This document shows positions 12,175 through 23,688 of a DNA stretch of 64,000 nucleotides, piece by piece. Each line of letters opens with the position of its first letter. Position 1 is the stretch's first letter. The stretch comes from Taudactylus pleione (taxonomy: Eukaryota > Chordata > Amphibia > Anura > Myobatrachidae): the NCBI GenBank assembly GCA_031769625.1, contig JAUIMM010000113.1:18090501-18154500 (forward strand), written 5' to 3'. The notes under the pieces were generated by a model, which did not search any database, was not told the DNA's origin, and saw nothing but the letters and a program-made list of their open reading frames with translations. The position numbers were made by a program, and so were the translations under genes.

Positions 12175-12178
12175 TTAA

Positions 12179-12778
12179 ATTAATAAATGTAAACCAAAAT
12201 GTTTTCATGACTGTAAGAAAAAAAACAATGGTCAGTAAAAATATGACATTTTGGTGAAGTTACTAAATTATGCATTGCACAAACTACACCAGTGATTTGC
12301 GCAATGTTATATATTAATTATGTCCAGTTTCTATCCCTGTGGTTTTCTAAATGCCCGATATTTGTATTTTGAAATACTTTTTCATTGACCTAAAAAATAT
12401 ATCTGTAAAAATAATAGCCTGTCACTGAAGTTTTGGAAAATTGTCAGTAAGAGTTGGCAACGCGATTCAGGGTAGTGTTATTCATACTGAAACGGTAAAT
12501 AAAAATACTCTAAATAATTGCAGTTTCAGGAGTATTAATCAGTGGTTATTTCTTATTAGCTCTAACAGGCACATGGATAGCATACCAATCAACAGTCTCA
12601 AATTTTGAACAGAATATTCCTGATTTTCTGCACCCGAAAAAGGGGTGCTATTCACTATTTAGAAGTGGTGCCTAATATGGGGGACATAGATGAGTATGGG
12701 CCAAACATGCTCTACTTTCCAATTGGATGTGTTCCAAAGCTGTTTGTCCAAGTAAAGCTACAAATACACAGTTGGGGA
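12179..12778. other. No recognisable feature
   Basis: AT-rich sequence without coding or repeat structure that I can support. Confidence 0.4.
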
Positions 12779-12780
12779 TA

Positions 12781-12943
12781 TATTTACTAAAGTGAGAATT
12801 TTTAAAAAAGGAGATGTTGCCCATAACAACCAATCAGATTCTACTTAACATTTAACTAGCACCTTCTAGAAGATAATAGCTAGAATCTGATTGGTTGTTA
12901 TGGGCATTATCTCCACTTCTAAAAACTCTCACTTTAGTAAATA
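12781..12943. mobile_element. TA-target fold-back MITE
   Basis: TATTTACTAAAGTGAGA at the left and TCTCACTTTAGTAAATA at the right are perfect inverted ends between TA dinucleotides. Inner arms carry CCCATAACAACCAATCAGAT and its inverted copy. The TA duplication suggests a Tc1/mariner-type MITE. This is the best-preserved copy of the family here. Confidence 0.82.
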
Positions 12944-12945
12944 TA

Positions 12946-14160
12946 AGCCTTGGTGTTATATACTGTGAATTCTTTATCAAGATGTATGTTTGATAAATAT
13001 CAGTAACATGCATACCATTTATATATGGGTTTCAAATGTTCTGCAGTCACTCCTTGCATTACGTGATCTAGGACGTGCATGTTTAAGTTACATGTGATAA
13101 AAATCCTTCCCTCGCTGTCTTCATTTTGTTACTTCTTATTTATTGAGACACTAATAACCTTAAAAAAAATTAAATCTATACTGAGGGTAAATTAACATGA
13201 TCATGCTGAACTAATTCGGACATAAGCATACATTTCAGTGATCTATAGAAAGCATTGACAGTGTTATTTATAGAATTAGCAAATTTCTTATAGAAATGAA
13301 ATGTATAAATAATGTATGAACAATCCACCAGTATAGTCTCAGTGGGAAATAGTCCAAGGGAAGGAAGATATATGCTCATGTAATTGCTAGTCTGTAAAAG
13401 TAAATGGTAATATACACTCTTGTATAAAATCAAAAGTATAAGTAAACTTGAAAAAAAAAAAAAATTATGCACACGCATGATATTGCATATGTAATAGAAA
13501 AGATATTTAGAAGATGACCAATAGATGGAATTATATAGTACATCTCTTTTCAGTGAAATACCAAGAATTTATTTTACGATTTAGAGAGAACATACCGCTC
13601 TGAGGATGGGTAGTTGCTATTTCATGGTGTAGCTTAGGTGAATTTGTGATGAAAAATATATATTATCTTTTCCCAGGCCACAATGTATTATTTATGTACT
13701 GTGTGCATGCAGGGTTACCTTTATATGAAGCCTACTAGATGAATTAGCACCAAATTACCTACAAAAACTACCTGCAAATGTTTTTGAAATAGTTTCAACA
13801 ATGAAACAAAGCAAACGGAACAGACTCTATACCAATCAGTCAATCACAATCAAAGATTGTGAGTCATGATGTACAAATCTTTGCTGGGATTACCAATGAT
13901 AAGATCAAACAACCAGAGACATTACAGGAGGTAGTGTCTGGATAGCCATGGATTATGTATGTGCTCTTCCGTAGGGGTCAGCATCATTAAGATAATATTT
14001 TTTGAAGATCAAGATGGAGTATCAGTGGTTTTTGATACATTAGTTTTCTTTGTTGTTTTTTTTTTTGTTTCATCAAAAAGCTTAAGCTGTTGCACATCTG
14101 TCTGAAGATCTATGTGATGGACAATAATGTAAATTCCATGACCTTAATTCCTGTAGGATA
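12946..14160. other. No recognisable feature
   Basis: AT-rich; homopolymer A and T runs at about 13450 and 14060. No coding signature. Confidence 0.4.
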
Positions 14161-14775
14161 TGCTATCATGGCTGAAATCAGTGGGGTACAGCCAGTACAA
14201 ATGTACCGGACCTGGGCTCAGTGGGGGGGCCCGCAGCGTGCCGATGATCCCACCTGTGAGCTGCTTCTTATTTACAGGCAAAGAAGAAGTTTCCTGTCAA
14301 GAATCAAGTTTGGATTGGCCTGCTGGGGAATCAGGAATAGTGCTGTAACTGGGCACCTCAGTGCCCAGTGCCGCCCCCGCCCACTGAGCGTGCAGCATCA
14401 TGATGTCACACACATGAAGTCATGACATTGCGCAAAGCGGGATTTACTGGCAGCTCCAGTAAGTGCAGCGCTGGCCAGGCATCCTCAGGACATGCTGTGG
14501 ATGCTCCGTGTGTGCTGCAGCAGCAATCCTGGCTGCAGGGTGCAGTTTCAGGCACCCTGCTAGCCAGGAACAATGATCGTGTGGCAGCGACGGTGTCGTC
14601 TACAGGGCCTATGTGCTATGTGCTATGGCACAGGTCGTCCATAGCTAGTTATGGCAATGATCAGGAATATCAGACAAAGAACTGGCCTCTACCATGTAAA
14701 GGTGTAGCAGAAACCATCTGCAATAACTAGCAGGCACCATCACCTACCAGGACCTTGCATTACTGCTTTTCCGGA

Positions 14776-15096
14776 TGAGAGGAACTGAGAACAGTCAGGT
14801 GAGAGTAGATAAGAAAAGCTAGGAGAGAGGACCTGAGAACAGCTGGGTGGGATGAATACAGAACAGCCAGGCTAGTGGAGGAGAAGACAAGTTGAGTGGT
14901 AGGAGCAGAGAACAGCCGGGCAGGAGGAGCTAAGAATAGGTGGGAGAGAGGAACTGCGAACAGCCAGGCAAGAAGAGCTGAGAAAAGCTGGGCGAGAGGA
15001 GCTGAGAACAGTTGGGTGGGAGGAGTAGAGAACAGCAAGGCAGGAGGAGCAGAGAACAGCAAGGCAGGAGGAGCAGAGAACAACAGCCAGGAGGAA
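14776..15096. repeat. Minisatellite, about 27-28 bp unit
   Basis: Roughly eleven imperfect units of the GGAGGAGCAGAGAACAGC type, each followed by a variable AGGCAG/TGGGTG segment. Open frames on both strands across it are repeat-driven. Confidence 0.8.
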
Positions 15097-15429
15097 CAAG
15101 CACACCAAAAAACTTTCAGACAAGGCTCAACCGTATATAGGGTGGTGCGACCGGTGACATGGCACAGGGCACCGCAGGGCAGGGGGCGCTGTTTGGGCAT
15201 GTCAATTTGCCTGTTTATTATCATTCTCACTTGTAGCTTCCTCTTCTTTTATCCCCAACATCTACTGGCCTCCCCTATCTCTTCCCTGGCCTTCCCCATG
15301 AGGCCATGGCCCTTTTTCAGGAGCACTATCTTATGTCTCTATTTAAAAAATGGTGGGGGGGTGCCAATGCTTTCTCTGGCACAGGGCACCAAAAAGTCTT
15401 GTTACGGCTGTGCGGCTCTTCATAAGTAA

Positions 15430-16250
15430 GTGTACAGTATGTGTGAAAATGTGTTGAGGAAATAATCCTTAGTAGACACAGTGGACTAGATGAACTGGTG
15501 GGGACTTGTGACTTCAGAGGTGTCCCTGTCTCCTGTATCTCATAGCCAGTATATGACTCTGTGTAGTGGATGTACGGAACTGTGTTCCCAAAACACATTT
15601 CCCATGCATATCAGACATTGGTCTTATTTTAATATTCATATTATTTTATTGTATTTACATACAACCTGCAAAACACAAAAACATTACAAAACTGCAGTTT
15701 CCAGGATTTAACCCAGGATTATTTTTGGACTATAAAAAGACCTATGTTCCACATGAATATGAGGCCTATTTATATACTGTATATCTTTTAGCACAGGAAC
15801 TTGCACTAGGCATTATTAGCTGTAACATGGGCATTTCATTTTTTCTTTATAGCAGGCCCAGGACAGAAGCTTGATGAATGGGCAGATATAAAGCAGTCAC
15901 AATAGGGCAGGCAGGCAGCAAAGGTATGAGATAGAAGTGTAAAGAGTATAAACGAAGAGAAATTGCCCGCCATGCAATGTATTGTTTCAGCAGTGTTGCA
16001 AATATACCCAAACTGCTCTGCATCCAAAGGATCAGAGAATGGGGGGTGGATGAGGTGGGCCCTGGATGTTATATTGTACTGGGCCCCACAATTTCTTGTG
16101 GCAGACTTGTATGTTACATATTAAATATAACTACATATTTTAATGTCTTCCTGCAAAATATCTAAATAAAGTTGTAGCCATCAAAGAAACAGTTTGAAAA
16201 TTAGAAACAAAAAATCACTCCCCAGAACTCACCTAAGTGCTTGACTCTGA
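15430..16250. other. No recognisable feature
   Basis: AT-rich sequence with short open frames only. Confidence 0.4.
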
Positions 16251-16269
16251 GTAGTTGCAGGCAGACGTG

Positions 16270-16690
16270 AAACCCGATTTACTGCCTTTTGCTAATGTTA
16301 GATTCCATTCAGCTAGTGTGGGGGTCCATGCATCTGCAAGCGGGAAGCCGTGTCACCCAATGATTTTACATCATCTGCCCCAACCATCAGCAATAGTATT
16401 AGGAATTACCCCAGCCCCATGGTACCTGCAAGAGATCCATCAGAAACAGACCACCCTTCCCCTTATGCACAACTCATATTAGCATGAAACTCTAGCTAGC
16501 TACACGCCCATGGCACTACCATGACACTCCCACAAGTCAAGGCGGTTATGTGCAATCACATAGTCGCCGTGCAGTTACGGTAACTTCTTAAAATGCCCAA
16601 ATTCACAGAAAGACTGATCTGGCCAAGTTCCATCTGCACATGCGCTGTGTGCACAAAATCATCACTTGGGTCTGTTCACAGAGTTCCTTG
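16270..16690. repeat. Dispersed repeat, copy 1
   Basis: Shares, in order, GCGGGAAG, CCAGCCCCATG, GCAAGAGATCCATC and GAAACA blocks and a TGTGCACAAAA-like tail with 17740-18110, in the same orientation 1.5 kb away. The family is not recognised and no ends are defined. Confidence 0.55.
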
Positions 16691-17049
16691 CGGGATGCAG
16701 GGCTAAAAACACAGTCATAATTGTTGGTCATTTTCAGTGTTTGTCACATGGGCATATATACTGTATATTGTAAATGATACATGTGGAAGCAGTTTTGGGG
16801 TTCACACTTCTTAATACAGCTAGAGGGTCTTTGATTACAAAGAGGACTGAGAAAAATGGTTCAGAGATGTTGTGGGAGAAGTTTTGGTAAAATTTGAAAG
16901 AAAATTATAATCCAAGTAGGTAATATACTGATAAATGCAACATTAATGACGTGTAAGAAATCTTTTGTAAATTACATTTGATACAACAATAGTTGTGTAA
17001 GGAGAGAGTGAGCAGGCACAGATTATAGAAAGAAGGTGGTCATTTAGAT

Positions 17050-17520
17050 GACAAAGTTAAGATATGTAGGGGCGGTATCCAGTCAGAAAGCCAACAGTAA
17101 CCATGTTGACATTCTAATTTTGACATTTTGGCATCAACATTATGAATGTCGACAAGATTACTGTGGACAGGCACCACATTGACATCATTAAAATGTAGAC
17201 ATGTTCAAAATGCCGACGGTTACTGTTAGGCACCGATGGGAGGGTTAGGTTAGACTACTGGGGGGAGGTTAGTATTAGGCTGCAATGGGGAAGGTTAGGG
17301 TTAGGCACTGGAATGCCAGCTGTTAAGACATTAGTGTCAGAACTGCTTCTCACGTGGGATCTGGAATAAGATGATGGATCCACTGCAGCTGCCGGGACAA
17401 GGTAAGACACTGCTAGACCACCCTTGACCATTTGTCGATAGTTCATCATGCTGACTATCATCCTTTTAGACATGATGAATGTTGACATGATAACTATCGA
17501 TCATTTGTACCCAACCCATA
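17050..17520. repeat. MITE-like repeat with TTAGG-rich centre
   Basis: Begins GGTATCCAGTCAG, has many GTCGACA/TGTCGAC-like short inverted motifs and a centre of GGTTAGGGTTAGGCAC, then ends in ATGTTGACATGATAAC. Same style as 41215-41415. Boundaries approximate. Confidence 0.45.
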
Positions 17521-17739
17521 GGGGCATCTAAAAATGTTGATCTCAAATTTGCTTAAATGTCAAAAAGATATTACAAGTTTTAGTATCAAGGTAAACCCAA
17601 TGAATTTAGCCAAATGTTTTCGTTCAATATTGGAAACACTAAATATTTTTAACCTCAAATAATAGAATTCAGAACTCAGTTTTAAAGATTACAGGCCTGA
17701 CGCAATGTGGCTTTGTGAAGCCCAATTTTTTACCTCATG

Positions 17740-18110
17740 CTAAAGAAAATTTCTGATGGACTAATGCAAGGATCAATGCGGCTTCAAGCGGGAAGCGGCT
17801 ATGCTCACTTTTTTCCATCCACAGCAGCAACCATCATAATTAGTATCGGCACTTGCACCAGCCCCATGATGAGTGCAAGAGATCCATCTGAAACAAACTT
17901 CTCTTCTCTGTACGTATGACTGAGAATAGAACTAAAGTATAGCTACATGCCGATGACAACCACAACACAGAAGAGTTCTGTATGATTGCATCTACCATTT
18001 CCTGCTCCAAACTTCCCATTTCACACAAAGAGAGATCAAGCAAAGATCTGCTTTTGTGCATGTGCTATATGCTAGAACTTTCTATTTACGTCTGTACAAA
18101 GGGATCTGTC
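17740..18110. repeat. Dispersed repeat, copy 2
   Basis: Diverged direct copy of 16270-16690, sharing ordered blocks such as CCAGCCCCATG and GCAAGAGATCCATC. Confidence 0.5.
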
Positions 18111-18133
18111 CAACTCAGAACTAGTCCCTACAG

Positions 18134-18664
18134 CATTGGTTCCCAAATTAGGTGCTGTGGCACTCTGGGGTGCCACAGGGCATTTGCAGGGGTGCTGTGG
18201 GTTGGCAGTTCAGGACAAAAAAAATTTTTTATGCCCATGTGATAGACAAAACCAGAGCTGATGGCAGACAGACATAAAATATGTGTACAAAGAGAATCCC
18301 AACCTTGTCCTCTACCACATACAGCAGAGGTTCCCAAACGTGGTCCTCAAGGCTCCCCAACAGTTCAGGCTTTAGAAATATCAATGGTGGAGCACAGCTG
18401 GTTCAATCAAATTGACTGAAGTACTAATAAAGTCAACTGTGCTCAACCATGGATAAAACCTGAACTGTTGGGTAGCATTGAGGAATGCATTTGGGAACCT
18501 CAGACATACAGTAACTGACCATAAGGACGATATATAAGCACAATTTACTTGATTTAATAATTTTTGCAGAATTTCTCCATAAGAAACTGTTGGCCTAAGG
18601 GCGCCGTGAAAAAAAATGCTGATACTCTCAGACGCTGTGATTCAAGAAAGTTTGGGAACCAAAG
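18134..18664. mobile_element. hAT element carrying a nested hAT MITE
   Basis: The ends CATTGGTTCCCAAATTA and AAGTTTGGGAACCAAAG are near-perfect inverted repeats. The octamer CCCTACAG flanks both sides exactly (18126-18133 and 18665-18672). The interior has GTGCCACAGGGCA-type hairpins and no transposase. A second hAT element sits inside it. Confidence 0.88.
18325..18503. mobile_element. hAT MITE nested in the 18134-18664 element
   Basis: AGGTTCCCAAACG and GCATTTGGGAACCT form the inverted ends; ACATACAG is duplicated exactly at 18317-18324 and 18504-18511. Inner arms ACAGTTCAGG/CCTGAACTGT fold back. It inserted after the host hAT copy. Confidence 0.88.
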
Positions 18665-18679
18665 CCCTACAGACTATGT

Positions 18680-19350
18680 TTTATTGATAGTAATAGAGTA
18701 GAACATAGCATTTATTTATTTTTTAGAATTCCCACTGTGTACATTTAAGTCCTGGTGTTAGAGCAAAGAATAAGTGGTAATGGAGGAGAATTCAGAGAAT
18801 CAGTGTCATAATGACTTCTGGAAGATAAACATTATTTTAAGAGGGCAAGGTCATCAATTCAACAGACATTTACAGACTGATTAACAAAGGCATACTAACA
18901 ACCTTGGTGACACCAAACATAAAAACGAAATACAAACTGTATGTGTATGTTTATGTATTATTTCTTGTTACAAAATAAATTATATGTAAGGTTGGCTTTA
19001 TAATATGATTTATATAAAAAAACTAAAAAAACAATTGAAGGCTATTTACACCGCTCAGATTATACCAGTTTATTGTGGTACATTGACTGTAAAGAATATA
19101 TTTTTATTTTAGTGGAATTTACTATCAAAAACAGTGGGAGTAGTTGTATAAAGAATATAAAATGAGTGGCTTATCGGTTAATTTAGCTACAGTAATACAT
19201 TTGATCACATTATCTATTAAGTCAAACAGTATGAACATTTAGGTGGACCAATGTATGGTTTTATGTTATCTCCACATCATCACATGTTACTGTATAAATA
19301 AAGATAAATAATAAATACGTAAAACACAATTGTATCAGACATCCAGAGAA
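18680..19350. other. No recognisable feature
   Basis: AT-rich sequence, no coding or repeat structure seen. Confidence 0.4.
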
Positions 19351-19357
19351 AGGACAT

Positions 19358-20030
19358 GGGGTAAATTTATTAAAATTCGATTATGGTTTCATTTGAAATC
19401 AACCAAAACAGAACCAACATCCCCACAAAATTGACCACAGTGTTTCTATTCAAAATAGATAATTTACAAAGAGGCGATTTTGGGCTCCATTCAGATTTTG
19501 ATGGTGCATTTGTTTCTTTGAAGTATTCACCAAAGTCGACCAAAAATCGACCCAAAATTATACAAAAACATTCCTATTGGTCAACACATGTCACATGCAG
19601 TTTATCCACAAACACCTTTATCCAAGTGCTAATTTGCATAACCACTACTTTTTAAAATCATTGCTATGCCTTTAAATGTCTGATTAATACAGCCAGAGTC
19701 AGTGCCACACGTTTCCCATGTTTTTTCCCTCATATTGAGTTTTCAGACAATTCTACATGATTTAAAATCAAATATTTCTGATGGTTCTATTGAAAATGTT
19801 GATTTTGGGTCGATTTTTTGTAGATTTTTGGTCAATTTTTAAATCGACTGTTAGTAAATAAGGATTTTCTACTGATGACTATTTGGAAGTACAGTACCAA
19901 TGATCTATTTGAAGTTCTATTTGTGTGTGAAGTTTAATTTATGTGAATTTTGAGAGGATTTTGATGCAGATTTTCCTTTGTCAAAATAACCACTGAAAAT
20001 CGACCCTTAGTAAATGTACTTCCTGGAGGG
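19358..20030. mobile_element. Degenerate MITE with AATCGA-type ends
   Basis: GGTAAATTTATTAAAATTCG at the left pairs imperfectly with AAAATCGACCCTTAGTAAAT at the right, and TCGA-containing motifs recur throughout. Probably a diverged TA-target MITE; boundaries approximate. Confidence 0.4.
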
Positions 20031-20142
20031 CTATATATGGTCAACACCCAGCTTGTTGGATAACTTTAAGCCAAATTATTGGATGTAGTTCAGTAAATAC
20101 CTTGATCATTGCATGTGTTAACATTTTTAGTGGAAGTGGTAA

Positions 20143-20395
20143 GACACATTGCCAATTCACACCCTGAACCCATATAGTGTTATGCTTACCTATCCGTAGT
20201 CTCCAGAATGCTGCTCTGCAGTACAGGGCTGGCGCTGCAGAGCGGCAAAAATCACTGGGAAAATGGCGGCTGACTCGTGCATACGCAGTGCTGATGTCTC
20301 CCGGAAATAAGTCAGAATCTACTGCACCGTCAGAGGAAAGGGGGCACACGAGTCTGGGTCTGCACATGGGCCCTCTCCTCTCTTAAAATCCCCTT
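20143..20395. mobile_element. Decayed hAT copy related to 29903-30294
   Basis: The right part (GGGCCCTCTCCTCTCTTAAA then ATCCCCTTG) is an inverted, diverged match to the left end of the 29903 element, and both carry a GGGAAAATGG core. The octamer duplication is not recognisable. Confidence 0.4.
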
Positions 20396-21495
20396 GGTTA
20401 TAGGAAATATTTCTAAGTTCAATAAAAATAAGAAATGATGTCCAAATTTTATCAAATAATTCTAGTAAAGCACTATGTACCGGAGTGATGAGACATTTGC
20501 TGTTCTTTAATTTGATGGACATGCTGTGAAATATCTATCATGCTGGCTTTCGGAACAATCTTAGGTGGTAAAATACTTTATTAGGCAAGTGAAGACTGTA
20601 AGATACAGATTAGCAGTGGACGAAAGATCTAAGAGGTTTCTTTTTTTTTCTGTAGATCCAAGAGGACATCAGTATTTAGAAATGCCTGAAAATGTGAGCT
20701 TATGTGAAGTCTGCAATAGTGAGATAATAAGACCAGTCTTCAAATAAATAGGAATATTGTTGGTAGGCAGGATGTGCTTTGTCGGTAATTTCAGAATAGG
20801 TTTGGTTGGCTACGGAACAATGGCCCTCATTCAGACCCACTCGCAAGTGGGCGTACGCACGTTCGCTGTACGTAAAAAAATATTTAAATTCAAGCACTCG
20901 CTCGTTTTTTCCTACGCAGCTAAAAATCCGCCCCAAACTCAGGCGACCCCTCCTCTGACTAACGAGAGTGCCAAATAGCGAGCGTACATCCCCGAAATGG
21001 CTTGAAGGGAACGCACGCACAAGTACAAACCGGAAGTGGGACTGTCAGATTCCGATTATCTGCTCGTTTTTTCGGCCTACCTCCCTCAATCGTATCATGC
21101 CAATCAATGTATCAATTAGCTTAATTGTTTGTTTTTTTTCAACACAATGCAATAAACTTTAATCTTGTCCGTGTTTGTATTTGCTCGCAGAATACGTACG
21201 GCTCAAACCTTCGCTTTTATTGTTCCAAAGACATGTTAGCCCCAATTAAACAATTGTTCTATTTGTTTGTCTCCCCACAATTTTTCTGTTGTTCATTTCT
21301 ATATTTAAATTTGCTTACGCATGTCACTGCATCAAGCCTATCATAACTCTCAAGAGATTTGTGGCCCTGTCGAACACATGACTCATACACTAACCAATAG
21401 AATTTGTCCTGTTAATTTCCCAAATACATTAGCCAATCCAATTTTTTTGTGGTGCTTTATTAAAAATATTTTGTCAAAAAAACACCATTGCCATC

Positions 21496-22860
21496 ATGAG
21501 ATCCGCCGCATTCTCCAGGCGCGAACTGCTGGTGCTGACGGAGGTGATGGACAGGAGGATCACCAGTCAGCCTCCACCCATCTCCAATAGGCGCAAGCGT
21601 TCCGCATATGCGGAGGTACGTCGACGCCTGCGCTCCTTCGGCTCACGCCGACATATTGGCCAGCTGGAGCGCAGGTGGTCGGACCTGCACCGGCAGACGC
21701 CCCGCTTGCTGGCATGCTTTCGCATGCAGATTGCGGAAAGTAAGTGTTCTGGACTGTGGTTTTCAAGTTTATCTTGTGGGCCCTAACTGCGTGTGCATGT
21801 TTTCATATCTGTCCTATTGAGTCATTGTAGTCATATCTGCATGTGCATGTTTTCATGTCTGACCTATTGAGTCATTGTAGTCATATCTGCATGTGCATGT
21901 TTTCATGTCTGTCCTATTGAGTCATTGTAGTCATATCTGCATGTGCATGTTTTCATGTCTGTCCTATTGAGTCATTGTAGTCATATGTGCATGTTTTCAT
22001 GTCTGTCCTATTGAGTCATTGTAGTCATATCTGCATGTGCATGTTTTCATGTCTGTCCTATTGTGGTTTTTTTTTTTTTTCAATTTTTTTTTTTATTTGT
22101 TTCCTGTTGAAACTAACAACAATTTTTTGGTCATTTTTTAGGGGCACAGCAAACACTACGGCGGCATCGCCACACAAGACGCCGGTCCCGGCCCCTCTCT
22201 CCAACCCCCAATTCCTCTATTCCCCCCTCCTCCCCAGACCCTGTGACCGAAATTTCTGGCCTACTTCCCCTCCAGCCCAATTCCCCCTCTCCTCCATCCA
22301 TCCCTCCTCCAAATACCCCCTCCCAGGATCGCGAAAACACCTTGCCCCTCGGGTTGGGGAATGTAGCCACCTCCGAGGTGGTCCAGGGAGTGGCTTCTGG
22401 CTCTCTCGTTTTGGAGAACGGTATGTTTTTAAAGTTTATTTTGGACACCACAAACTGTTTGTATGTAATCATGTGTCGTCCCCATTTTTTTTGTCTTTTT
22501 TTCGCCTTAGGGTATTTTTGGGGGTTGTCTTTACCGGTTCCTGCTGATGTCACCATACACATATCACACCTGTGTGCCTTTTGTTAGGGCCCTTGTATTT
22601 TTGGCATACGACATTTTGGGGTTCTGGGTTTTATCCGTGTAATTTATTTTTGGCCCACAAGCTTGTAAGTTTGTGTTTGCTTGTTTTTTGTTTTTTTACA
22701 ATGTTGCTTCATTATCGATTTATTAATCCCCAAACTTTTGTCACCCACAGAGGAACAGAGGCGTCGGGAACAGATTGTGAATTGTGTGGGCCGTATGCGG
22801 GAGCAGGTCACCGGGCTAATGCAGGGCCTTGACCATCTGTTGGTCCTCCTTCGGAATTAG
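21496..22860 (+). CDS. Myb/SANT-like protein of the Harbinger element, first partner gene (three exons)
   Basis: Three exons join in frame: 21496-21739, 22142-22420 and 22751-22860, giving 210 codons plus stop. Both introns are GT-AG with consensus donors (GTAAGT, GTATGT). Residues about 6-70 look like a trihelical Myb/SANT domain (FSRRELLVLTEVMDRR start, WSDLHRQTP third helix). An Arg-rich patch and a Pro/Ser-rich linker follow in exon 2, and exon 3 encodes a charged amphipathic helix. A poly(A) signal AATAAA lies at 22894-22899. Inferred role: DNA-binding partner of the transposase. It is not a copy of the 25936 gene, since sequence and exon count differ. The domain call rests on pattern reading only. 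Confidence 0.75.
21791..22063. repeat. 50-bp tandem repeat in intron 1
   Basis: About 5.5 units with the core GTCCTATTGAGTCATTGTAG, one of them 6 bp short. The units are nearly identical, so the expansion is recent. It lies wholly in the intron of the first Myb-like gene. Confidence 0.9.
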
Positions 22861-22893
22861 TTTTTTTTTTTTTTTTTTTACAAATTGTTTCTT

Positions 22894-22899
22894 AATAAA
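22894..22899 (+). terminator. Poly(A) signal of the first Myb-like gene
   Basis: AATAAA 33 bases after the stop codon. Confidence 0.6.
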
Positions 22900-23333
22900 T
22901 CTGTTTAAAATCAAGCTCTGTCTCATGCGTTTGGAGTAAATCCAAGATTCTTTACACTGACATAAGTAGACTCTTCAAGCAAGGTTTGCCCCAGAAACTC
23001 ACTACAGATTGTGTGTTGTATTTTGAATGCAAACAGGCACAAGAAACACCTCCCAGTACCAATGTCATTTTCCTTTTTTGTGGTGGTCAACATGATAGTT
23101 TACACCATTTTTCAGGTTCCTATTTGGTGGCCAAACTGCTTAGGACAATCTTACGAAGGCAACTGATTGTACACGATTCCTTGTTGTGTTGGTTAGTACC
23201 CCGAAAACATATTACATTTTAGCTCCACTTGCTTCATTACTGGGTTACCCCTTAGGTAAAATTAACGTTTGGGATTTTGTTTACACTTGCTTCTAACGTG
23301 CCCAAAAAGGAAACAAATTACACTCTCCAAATA

Positions 23334-23339
23334 TTTATT
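23334..23339 (-). terminator. Candidate poly(A) signal of the transposase gene
   Basis: AATAAA on the minus strand, about 350 bases beyond the stop codon; the nearest clear match. Confidence 0.35.
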
Positions 23340-23688
23340 CACAACAGAAATCAAAATACAAAGTGGTCACTCACAAACAAAACACACAGTGATAATCAGA
23401 AAAACTCCACATACCAAAAACACTAAACAAACACACAACAAATCAAGAACTGGTTGACGAAGGTCCATGCCCACATGATTTCACAAATATGGCATTGCAA
23501 TATTGGTGTCAGAATATATTCCCGAAGTTTCCACAGAAAGGTTTTTGAAGGGTAGCAGGAAGTAGTCATCGTGGGAGTGCCAAAGATTATGCAAACAAAC
23601 AGAAGATGGTGCAAGAATTAATATAAAAAAAGATAAACGTTAAAAAACCGTAACACATTGGGTATACACACTGTTGTTTGATCAATAA

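Noticed and set aside
14760..15429. Long open frames on both strands
   Set aside because: They follow a 27-28-bp minisatellite and have no domain signature.
22986..23222. Fourth gene in the Harbinger element (78-codon frame)
   Set aside because: Lies in the 3' region between convergent genes, after the first gene's poly(A) signal, with no motif or splice partner.
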